This document shows, in pieces, positions 30,767-40,511 of a stretch of 64,000 nt of DNA. The notes under the pieces were generated by a model, which saw only the letters and a program-made list of their open reading frames with translations, was not told the origin of the DNA and ran no database searches. The position numbers and the translations under genes were made by a program. Positions within the stretch are counted from its first letter, which is position 1. Every line of letters starts with the position of its first letter. This DNA is from Alopecurus myosuroides (lineage: Eukaryota > Streptophyta > Magnoliopsida > Poales > Poaceae): contig CM054059.1 of assembly GCA_028641055.1 (NCBI GenBank), forward strand, positions 106,528,263 to 106,592,262, read 5' to 3'.

Positions 30767-31920
30767 TGATCACCAATCTTAATAGAAAGCACAAGAACAC
30801 TAGTTTTCTTAGGTCTATGAGGATGGGAAATAATATTAGAAGCATCCTCACAAAAGACAATGTGTTCATCCTCTATATTTCCACAAACAAGATCTTTCAT
30901 TATTGCTACAGCTGGTTCAACAGTTATTTGTTCATTAGGTTCAATATATTTCTTATTACTCTTATTAACCACACTAGCCACCATAGAGTGTTCTTTCACC
31001 TTAGCAGGGAAAGGCATTCTGTCAACATATGTCTCAGGAACAGCAGGATTAACAACAGGCACTTATATATTACTAGCAGGAACAATATCTTTATAAGGTG
31101 CATGGTACTTGTGATAATTCTTTTTAGGAATATCAAGATAGGAGGCAAAAGCTTTAAGACGGTTTGCAAAGATTTGGGAATAAAGACCACAAACAACACT
31201 AACATCATAGAAATCATTGGTTCCCATAGAAGATTTAATGCATTCATAATCATAATTTATACCTGACTTTCTACATTTTTTGTTCTCCCATCCTTAAGTG
31301 TTTTCTTGAATACGGTCAAGAAGATCCCATTTAGCTCCTTCCTTCATACATGCGAATGATCAAAAACAAGAAGCATCCACTAAATCCTTATCATGGATAA
31401 AAAGCCTTGCATAAAAATTATTGATAACAATATTTCTCGGAAGTTCATGAACGGGACATTTAAGCATTAATAATTTCATTCTCCCCCACGCTTGGGCAAT
31501 ACTCTCTCTATCATGAGGCCAGAAATTATAGATTTGATTCTGTTATTTATGAATCTCACTAGGAGGATAAAATTTAGAATAAAAGAGAGGAACAATTTCC
31601 TCCCATCCAATAGATTCACCATTCTTCAGTAATTTGAACCATTCAGCGACTCTTCCTTTCAGCGATAAAGAAAATAATTTCCTTTTAAGTTGATCCATTG
31701 TAATACCTGCACACCTGAATAACTCGCATAATTCATGTATAAAGAGCAAATGATCACCAGGATGGACAGTTCCATCATCGTAATAGCAGTTATCCATAAC
31801 ACGTCCAACAATTTTCATAGGTATTTTATAAGGATCTAATTCAGCAGATGACGGGTTACCTACTACCCTAGTAGCAATGGTAGAAATACCCCTAAACAGA
31901 GAACCAAAAGTATTTTCCAT
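30767..31920 (-). pseudogene. Degraded gag of element A
   Basis: It starts at ATG 31920 (MENTFGSLFRGISTIATR). The capsid-like region follows: RKLFSLSLKGRVAEWFKLL, then WEEIVPLFYSKFYPPSEI, typical of the plant retrotransposon gag domain. The frame breaks near 31543, and the remaining pieces down to 30767 carry stops. The piece nearest the MULE (30757-31062) encodes a low-complexity linker. In an intact element it would continue into the protease at 22740. It would form the particle core. Confidence 0.8.
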
Positions 31921-32006
31921 AATAAAATAAAACAACAGACAGAAATAAAAACAACACTCACTGTAAAAGTTTCTCTTCCCAATTCCACTTACCAATAGCG
32001 CTTCAC

Positions 32007-32024
32007 TCCCCGGCAACGGCGCCA
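32007..32024 (-). other. Primer-binding site of element A (tRNA-Asp type)
   Basis: TGGCGCCGTTGCCGGGGA on the minus strand, 11 bp from the LTR end at 32036. It complements the 3' end of a plant tRNA-Asp, the usual primer for Athila-type elements. An identical site occurs in element D at 53821-53838. Confidence 0.88.
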
Positions 32025-32035
32025 GAAAATAGTCT

Positions 32036-33522
32036 TGATGACCCACAAGTATAGGGGGTGTATCGTAGTACTTTCGATAAATAAGAGTGTCGAACCCAAC
32101 GAGGAGCAGAAGGTGTTGACAAGCAGGTTGGATAGAGGATTCACTGTAAACACTAGCAAACGGGTTTTTGGAGGTTTTTGATATAGCAGATAAATAATGT
32201 GTGGGTAAATAAAATGCAGTAAATAATATTGCAGCGAGTGGCCTAATCCTTTTGAGAGCAAAGGACAAGCCGGTTGTATTACTTATGACTACAAAACGTT
32301 CTCGATGACACATGGGAATTTCGTCAAGTGCTTTCACTTCATTACGGTTGATTAATATCCATTGGTTCGTGAAGTGTTGTGTGGGTGAACCTATGCTAAT
32401 GCACCTCCCAACTAGGAATAATACATACTTGTGATTATACTCCTCGTAAGAATCTGCAAATACAAGAAAGTAATTAAGATAAATCTAATCACAGCCTTAA
32501 AACTCCGGGATTCTACTCTCCCTCGTGCATTGGTTTCCTAACAGGGGTTTAGGTTTCTGTCACTTCAGCAACCCCACAATTAGTATCCAACACACAATGC
32601 ATCCTCCTAGGCCCATAAAGGTGAAGTATCATGTAGTCGACGTTCACATGACACCACTAGAAGAATTGCACCACAACTTAAATACCGAACCACGAGATAT
32701 TACTTCAACATAACTCCACTACTAACATCATGACTTCTCCCATGTCCTCAAGAACTAAACGATATACTCACAAGACATCATATGGATCATAATCAGAGGT
32801 GATATAATGGATAACAAAAATCTGGTCATAAAGTTCTACCGATAAATCTCACAAGCATCAACTACTAACAGGTAATCCACACCGGGAGAGAGATCTAACG
32901 TAAAACAACGATAGAGGCACCTAATTGTTACAGCGGGATGAAGGTGGATGATGAGGGTGATGGTGCTGGTGGTGATGATGATGACGATGACGATCTACAT
33001 GATGCCTGGAGTGATGACGGCCACGATGGTGATGATTTCCCCGGCAGATTTCTCCCTAGCAGAGAGCTTTTCTCTCTCTAGTGTTTTCCGCCCTCAGGCG
33101 GCGGTGGAATAATTCTTTGATGATAGTCTGGAGGTTAGGGTTCCTTGGGGGTCAAGTACGCGAAAGAGGTCGACCAGAGGTGGGCCAGGGTGGCCACACC
33201 ACCTGGCGGCGCGACCAAGGGGAGGCGCGCCACCTGGTGGTGTGGGCCTCTGGTGGCCCCCCTCCGGCTCTCCTCGTGGTTGGCTCCCTCATCTAGACTT
33301 CTAAGACATCTCTGGTATCCCCCCTCTTCTTCTGATCTTCTGAAATAGGGTATTCTGACGGTGTTTTTTCCATCAGATTTCTGGTTCCGGTGTTTATTCT
33401 CCAAAAATTATGAAACATGCAAAATAAGATAAAATAACATAAGTGATGCATCATAACATGAAATATATCAATGAATAACAGAAAATAACAATATAAAATG
33501 GTGATGCAAAATGGACATATTA
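32036..33522 (-). repeat. 5' LTR of element A
   Basis: A 1,487-bp LTR matching 2259-3166 plus 13844-14441 (about 1,506 bp without element B). In plus coordinates it begins TGATGACCCACAAGTATAGG. Its element-strand start has mutated from TGATACG to TAATATG. The flanking AGGGC at 33523-33527 is the target duplication. Confidence 0.92.
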
Positions 33523-33527
33523 AGGGC

Positions 33528-33554
33528 ATTTTTTTAAATTATGCAGTGTAAACA
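33528..33554 (+). repeat. End of the 5' LTR of element C
   Basis: It resumes the copia-like LTR after element A. TTTTTTAAATTATGCAGTGT here corresponds to the same text at 35711-35730 in the 3' LTR copy. It ends AAACA, four bases before the primer site. Confidence 0.75.
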
Positions 33555-33558
33555 GTAG

Positions 33559-33570
33559 TGGTATCAGACC
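33559..33570 (+). other. Primer-binding site of element C
   Basis: TGGTATCAGACC is close to the TGGTATCAGAGC site complementary to initiator tRNA-Met, used by most copia elements. It lies four bases after the LTR end. Confidence 0.75.
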
Positions 33571-34921
33571 GTACTATGCGTAGATACAATTGGATCTAGA
33601 GCACAATTTTGTGCGGGTATTGCATAAGCTTTTGTAATTATATTAGAAATCTCTCCAATATTCAGTTTATTTTCGTTGCTTCCTAATAAGCCATGTTTGT
33701 TTTGTTTCTGGCGGCATGGTATGACATTTTACAAACTTCTGGCAATCCTAGGACACTCGAGTTGCCCCTAGCATCTCTCGCTTGATCCTAAGAAGTGCTT
33801 CAATAGCTTTGGATCAAACCATAGCTGGTCTCATATAACGGCATGGTGGAAGAGCGATGTGGATTGGATCCACGCGGCGGGGGGGGGGGGGGGGGGGGGG
33901 TTCATGGTTATGATTAAGTTTAGATTGAGGCTCTAGAAGTTTTTATAATATATGTGTTTCAATCACCCCGCAAAGTTAATCTAGAAATGAGAATTAACGT
34001 ACCTCGAATTGTGTAGGTAATGACGATAGTGATCGTAGAACCTACAACCACGCTAAAACTTGCAACCAAAACGTTAGAGGCCTCTAACTCGTTTTTCCAG
34101 AGTGTGTGTGTGGTTTGGTATAGCTATTATGTTACTATATTTTGACATGATGGCTAATGCCAAAGGATTGTCCATCGTTCGACATTTCCAATCAGGCGTG
34201 CTCGGAGGAAGTACATGATTGGAGAAAGTGGTTGTTTCTCCATCATGGAAAAACTTGAGGCAATTTTCACCGCAGCGAAATTTCCTCGGGTTTTCCACTA
34301 TGGTGAAAATAACGGAGATGGAGGATCCTCTTTGGAGATGCGTCAAGAAATGCCCGAAGAACAAAGTCTATACCAAACCACGTGAATTTATAAATTTCCT
34401 TTGGTTTTTATCCATTTTTTATTGCACCTTGATTGCGCAGTAGTCGTTTACTGGGGTGATTTCTCTCCTAAAATATTGAGGTAGTTCATGTTCTCCCAAC
34501 TGTACACCGTCAAACTGGCATGTGTACGTGTTCATCACTTGGATACGAGTGTCAACGTGCCTCTTCTTGCCAGAGGTGGGTTATAGTTTGCTCACTTGGA
34601 TACAAGGTGCATTATATATGGCGGAGTCAGTTGGTTGTCTTGTTGTTTAGGCATGAAATTCATTAGCTCGGAACACACACATCGAAAGATGAGCGAGAAT
34701 CACATATGTGGTTGGCATGGTGGCATACTCTCAAGGTTATGGTTGGTTGAGGTGGATACATCCTTCTAATCATAATCTATTGGGATCTCGTTTCACTGAA
34801 AGTTGATCTTAAGGAATATCAGTTTCAGTGGGAGCATATCTTAATATCAATTTTAATTGAATTAAGTAGTGCAAAATTAATTTCGAACTATAGTGTCTAA
34901 ATAAACTTCTTTATTGTAGAA
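33571..34921 (+). other. Leader region of element C
   Basis: Non-coding DNA between primer site and gag. The only notable feature is the poly-G run at 33879-33900. Small frames on either strand lack domains. Confidence 0.5.
33879..33900 (+). repeat. Poly-G run of 22
   Basis: Twenty-two consecutive G residues in the leader of element C. Such a tract can form quadruplex structures and is prone to sequencing and assembly length errors. Confidence 0.9.
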
Positions 34922-35300
34922 ATGGATCCCTTTGTTAGATATCAATTTAATCAGATGACGAGTCGTGAGCCTTTGGCTGCATACAGAAAAAATTTGGGGA
35001 ATGGTTTCATGCTCTGATGGGAGTTCTTAGGAACTCCAATATAGATCACTTTGTCGGTAACATTGTTAGAGATGCGGATCATGATGGACATCACTTCCAA
35101 TGTGACGTGTGACTTGTCAAGGAGATCATGCACACATGCATTGATGGAGAGTTGGTTGATCGGTTCTGTAACCATCATCCCTACTATCTAGTAGATGAAC
35201 TGAAAGCTCTGTTCTCACATCAAGTGCGCAATGAGTTTTTTAATCTGATCAGAGAACTGATGAATATTCGGCTTGGATTGGGTGAACCAATACAGCGGTT
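34922..35300 (+). pseudogene. Gag remnant of copia-like element C
   Basis: It starts with MDPFVRYQFNQMTSREPLA after a 1.35-kb leader. Pieces in more than one frame read WFHALMGVLRNSN, ELVDRFCNHHPYYLVDEL and HQVRNEFFNLIRELMNIRLG, resembling the helical N-terminal gag of plant copia elements. The frame is broken near 35000 and 35115. At about 35300 it joins directly to the middle of the 3' LTR, so protease, integrase, RT and RNase H are all gone. The copia label rests on this gag and on the tRNA-Met primer site. Confidence 0.55.
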
Positions 35301-35736
35301 TGGATTAGACCCTCTTCTAATCGGGTTTTTGAGTTATACTCTCCCGATTAGACCTAGCTCTAATTTTTTTTGTCACGTGTGTTGAGAACTTCCAGTTTCA
35401 TAATAGCTCTAATCAACAACGTCGGAAGATTGTCTCTCATCATCGATGTCGAGTCCTGGATCGCGGAGTACTAACGGGTTGACACGAGCGTATGCATGCA
35501 CACCATAAGAGAGATTACATGTATGATCCCGTGGAGGGAAGTCTTAGCGACATCCTTGTAACTAGGCCTAATTGTGAGGATCTACGATTGTTCAGAACTC
35601 CTCTAGGAATACATCGATTCCGCTGCCCAGTGAGTCATTTTCTAGACCCTCGCATGTATAGGAATGCCTCGTTATCTGCATAATGATCTTGGCGGACTAC
35701 GTAGGGCAAATTTTTTAAATTCTGCAGCGTAGACCA
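35301..35736 (+). repeat. Truncated 3' LTR of element C
   Basis: It matches about 1830-2258 plus 33528-33554, beginning TTGGATTAGA and ending near GCAGCGTAGACCA. The first part of the LTR, including the TATA region, is missing, so the deletion that removed the internal region also removed the LTR front. Confidence 0.75.
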
Positions 35737-38250
35737 GCAGAAGACTCATGTTCTAGGTTCCTATTCTTGGATGTAGCAAGAGCTTTAGCCATCACATACC
35801 CCATATTTCTCTCCTGATAGCACCTCCAACCTGCCTCCTTAGTTGAATCAATCACCAGGTTCTCTTACGCAACTTTATTTCCCATAGAAGGTGGTGATTG
35901 AACAGTATACTAATAACTATTATTTACCACATTAGACACCTCATTAGTCAGCTCGGTGACAGTAGGTTCCTAAGGCCAGATTTTACTTTTAGCAACAGCC
36001 ACATATGAAACCACCAGACTTTTGCAAGGATGTCGAAATTTTCAGGAGATACCATTTCTTTTTCCACAACCGGGGTAAAAGGAGCCTGCATATTGTTCTT
36101 CTTGATTTTTTTGCACCATGTTGGACTTAGGAGATGATTTTCCCAACACGGTATTAGACACATACCCATCTTTTTATCCTCCATTTGATTCAGAGATTTT
36201 TCTTTTCATTTTGTCCGCATTCTCTCTCGCAATCACATAAATTAGTAGCTCGTCCTCCCATTCACTATGTTCTTTAGATTCCTGCTCTGTCACAACAGAC
36301 ATGGGATGGCAATAAGACCCCCCAAAACCTGTCTCGACATAGCTAGCAGAAGCAGTCTGATCCTCTGAGGATGCAACAGAGTTCTCAACATAATTGTCAT
36401 GTTTTAACCTCTTAGGATAATATGGGACCGATGAACTACCCACAAGAATCAATTTACGTGCACCAGGAGGACCTTGCACCAGGATGCTATCGATCTCGTA
36501 TGAGAAATCATAGGAATAATTGCCTAGTACACCTTTTGCAGTTTTATGAAGCTAAGTGATGTCACGACATCCCAACATAAGACGACAATATTCATTTTTG
36601 TACAGAGTTGACTGATCAGTTTCCAGAGTAACACTGACTAGAGAACTATCATATGCAGCATTAGCCTCACAACGCTTTTCATTAGGAATATTGCGCACCT
36701 TTGCCCAAGCCTTATGCAACACGCGTTTTGCCCCAAGCGAAGCAGGCCAGGGGGTCAAACTAAGAACAGCCTTACAAACTTTCATCTCCATACTACCACC
36801 GAAATAAAAAGTGCGCTCGACCTCTCTAGGGCTAGGGAAACACATGATATACTGTGAATCATTGATCGGTCTAGTCGTGCACCTCCAGCTACTCCTAAGA
36901 TATTCGTTAAATTCATGTTCTAACTCTCTATTGGTAGGGTTCACTTCAATCATAGAAATTACAATGCTAGAGCCCTTTCCTTTTCTTGCTTAGCTGCAGA
37001 TAAATCAGGAAAGTAGAAGAAACCTATGCCAGGAGACTGGAACACACACATTGCAACAATGCAATTCCAGGGCAGCACAACTTGACATATCTGAGCCATA
37101 TGACCAAGTTTCCCACACCTCTCACATCTAATGGTCGGACAGCGAACAACCAGATGATCACTTACATTACAGTTGGGGCATGGACCCACAGCAACAGGAG
37201 TGGGTTTGGTTGCCGCCATTGGTGCCAAAGGCAGCGCACCCTGGCGTCCTCCACCTTGGCCTGGCTGCCTATGAGATTTGTCCTTTCTCTATGCCTCTCT
37301 CGCCGCAGCCGCATCCCACCGCTCCGAACCGGATCCCGAGTGGCTTTCTCCAGATCTGACCAGGGGTTCGTTGTGCAGACGTACTTGTGCCCTTGGGGAT
37401 GTTCTTGACGGTTGACGTTGCGGCCACCACCGCCGCCCCTGCCACCACCACCACCCCCTTCGCCTCCGCCTCCTTTGCGCCCACCGGATCGGCCACCTTG
37501 ATCCCCATAGTCGCAGGGGGTGAGATGTGTTTGCCTGCTCTTGGTCGAGGAGGAGAGGCCGCCACCTAAGCGAAGGATCTCAGATCGCCTCCCGCTTCCC
37601 CCTCCACCACCTAAACGAATTGAAGAGACGGTCCTCGATCGAAAGCCTAGGAGTTGAGATCCAGAAATGGGAGAGGAACGAATAGAGATGAAATGGTGTG
37701 TTTGACCTCCCGGGGCCCTTACCTACCCCCACCCTACCCCTCCCCTGCTGGAGGCCTTTTGCTGTAGCGGGTGGGCTGTCGACCTTGGCCGCCTCTGAAG
37801 GTGGACCCAAAATCCCTTCATGTACCTTAATTGCCAACCCTCCCCCCCCCCCCGAGATCCCACTGGAGAAATCACCCGCGCGCTCACCGTCGGCAATAGG
37901 ACGATCGACGAAGGCCACATTCGGTGCACTGGTAACTCGATAACCTCCCCGATCACCACCCGTTCATGTTCCTGACAGTGCGCGTCGACCACCGCTTCCT
38001 TCTCGTTGAGGAGCACCAACCGCTCCACCTCGCGCCGGAGAATCAGCGTACCGTAGCACGGGCGATCCGACGCCGACACAGGTGCGAGCGACGACGTGAA
38101 GGTCGTCTCCCAACGCACGATAGAATCCACAGACTTTCGCTTGTTGGAGCTCAGGAACCAATTGCCGTGCGGCATGGTCCTCGATTAGTAGAAGTAGATC
38201 CCCCTGTACTTCCAAAATGTTACACCGACTCCATGCATAGTCGTATACTA
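35737..38250 (-). pseudogene. LINE ORF1 remnant (J) with two zinc knuckles
   Basis: A degenerate reading frame on the minus strand. A Gly/Arg/Ala-rich N-terminal part lies at about 38175-37270. Two CCHC knuckles follow at 37175-37085: CPNCNVSDHLVVRC and CERCGKLGHMAQIC. Next comes GIGFFYFPD, and then a domain of the DUF4283 type found in plant LINE ORF1 proteins (EFNEYLRSSWRCTTRPIND, IMCFPSPREVERTF, WAKVRNIPNEK; about 36953-36552). An acidic C-terminal part follows to about 36174 and beyond. Several stops and frame changes show it is dead. ORF1 proteins bind LINE RNA. No matching ORF2 is adjacent; the left side is cut by element C. Confidence 0.65.
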
Positions 38251-40506
38251 GCACGCACACAATCATACATGCATGACTCATTGTATCAAATTTTGTTTAT
38301 CATTGAGGTTCAAAGAACCTCACAAGGCGTGTGGAATATTTGGACAAATTAACATCATTTTGGGGTAGTTAATTCTACTAATTTGATAAAGACAAACTTC
38401 GGCTTGGGAGGATCTTCCCTAGGATCTCCCGACTAGCTAGCGGCATCCAATGTTCCACACCGCGCCAACTAGAGTAAAATCCATCATTAGTACTCAAACT
38501 TCTCGACCAGAATCATTTTGGTCATCGTACGAGTATAATTTTACAGTCAATGAAGACGTGTGGAAGTGTCATAGACGGGCACCGCATCCGCTGGAGCAGT
38601 GTATTTGCTGACGTGGCACTGGTTGACCGATCACTTTTTTAGAAACAAGCCCTTCACTAAAAAATAGTAGCTCTTTGTTGTACAACACCTGCCGGCTGAC
38701 CGGTTCCGCTAATGTACATAGTAGCCATAGTCATCGAATGCGCGAAGATCACAATATGAAAAAGCAAAATTGACAAACGAAAATATGCATGATCTCTTTA
38801 TTGATGTGTTTTTGTGAACCAACTATGCACAATCATTTATATATAAGTACGTAGATAAAAGGATAATAACCGACTTATCTAAATTTGCGGATTGAGTAGG
38901 CCAAACATGGACTTAGGCAACACCACCGAATGGGTCAAGTTTCCCAACAATCTCAGTTGGGTTTTATCCGTATAGACATGGCACAAAACTGCGAAAAAAC
39001 CCGGTGGGATAAATATGGAGAAAAAACACATGGCATACCTTTGCTATCCTCAACGAATTACCTCATTAAAAACTTATGTGAGAAACTTCATAAATACTCA
39101 CAAAAGGTAAAAATAGTACATCTTACTTAACTATTAAGTCAAAAACTAGCAAGAAGTACGGCGGCACGTGGCGCTAGGCTGACCAGTTAAGCAACCCATA
39201 AGAACAACTGTAAGATCATTTATTCTAATCTCTCGATAGACACATTTCTATATTGACATGCACGCAACACCGACAATGTAATCCACCAATGCCTCCAGCC
39301 AAGGGGCGGTCATAGGCCAACAATATACGTGTCTATAGACAGTGACCAGTATACGAAAACTAAAGCATGCACCGCAATATTTTTGTGCCACGATGAAACA
39401 ACATATTCTAGTTGATGAAAACAAAACAACAGATTCCGATCCTGGGCCTATAGGACCATGTTATCGAAAAAAAGACTACCATCCCACTTCACTTGACATC
39501 CTCCTCTAAACATAGAACCATGGAGACTAAATCTCATGCAGCCTAGAAACATGGGATCCTATAAGTGGTATACCTCTGCGGAGGAAAAAAAACAAGAAAT
39601 GTTGCAGCTACATCCTTGTTCCACGAAACTACGTTCAGAGCCGGAAAGGAATTCCATGAGATTCTGACACCCCGCATGTCTGACGGATATACTTTTAAAA
39701 TAAAATTCGACCTTTGAAGAAATGTTTTACAAAACATGCATTACTCCTATGACCCATGGTCAAGGTTGTAAATAGAGCATCAAACACCTTACAACTATTA
39801 ATTACTAGAACTTATTGAGTAACGCCATTTGCTCACTCTTTCCCATTTGAACCCCTGCTTAGACTTTGAAGACATCCCAGAGTATCAAAACAGAATCTAC
39901 CACGATGACGAGATCTAATACGAGGAGCCAGATCTGTCAGCTGCCGTCAAAGGAGTCAACTATCTGATATCCTACGCAGCAGAACACGCCGAGGGGGAGA
40001 ATTAGAACCTAGACAATAGTATAGGAACCGAGCCGAGAAACACTAGACTAGTACTACATAGGTTGATGACCTCCCATGGTTCCAAATTTTCTTTTATCTT
40101 TGTGCTCTAGGTTGACACACGTCATCACCGCACTACTCTTAGTCCCTCCATTAGATGAGGAAGACATTGAACTCCTAATGCACTTTTGGCTTCTAAAATT
40201 CGACAGTGTGTAATATACTTGGACCCGCGATGTTTCTATTGTACTACTATGAGTGATGTAATATTCACGGATAAGTTCTTTCCATGGGTATTATGTCAAG
40301 AATATGTACACTGCACATGATGTGGTGTGCGGGGTCGCCACATGGAGCTAGCAAGATGCAGATGAATACCTAGCAAGAACTGGTTGTTGCTATGTGAGGC
40401 GATGAGGAGGTCGCGGGTTTGAGTAATGTGCCCCGCTCTATTTCTTCGGTGATTCCATTTCCATCACAAAACAGAACACAACGGTGCACATGGCATGAAG
40501 GTAGGG
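38251..40506. other. Unassigned AT-rich region
   Basis: I cannot assign this stretch. It shows no LTR ends or inverted repeats that I can pair. One relic of coding sequence may lie at 39862-40005 on the plus strand (DFEDIPEYQNRIYHDDEI, a stop, then EEPDLSAAVKGVNYLISY). A similar unassigned 0.3-kb piece continues beyond the solo LTR at 45260-45561. Confidence 0.4.
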
Positions 40507-40511
40507 GCCAG

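Larger units (their letters stand above)
2259..33522 (-). mobile_element. Athila-type Ty3/gypsy element A, nested host
   Basis: This LTR retrotransposon is on the minus strand. Its 5' LTR is 32036-33522, primer site 32007-32024, gag remnant about 30767-31920, pol remnant 19205-22740, an extra ORF after integrase 16979-18867, polypurine tract 14443-14456, and 3' LTR 13844-14441 plus 2259-3166. Both outer flanks carry AGGGC (2254-2258 and 33523-33527), a perfect 5-bp target duplication proving the ends belong together across 31 kb. Four later insertions split it: Tat element B, a LINE fragment, a solo LTR and a MULE. The Athila assignment rests on the tRNA-Asp primer site, an FMDD reverse transcriptase motif and the ORF downstream of integrase. 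It is inactive: gag and pol carry stops and frameshifts. Confidence 0.9.

Noticed and set aside
40385..40440. GTCGCGGGTTTGAGT looks like a tRNA box B and suggested a SINE
   Set aside because: No matching box A at the right distance, no A-rich or T-rich tail and no target duplication were found.
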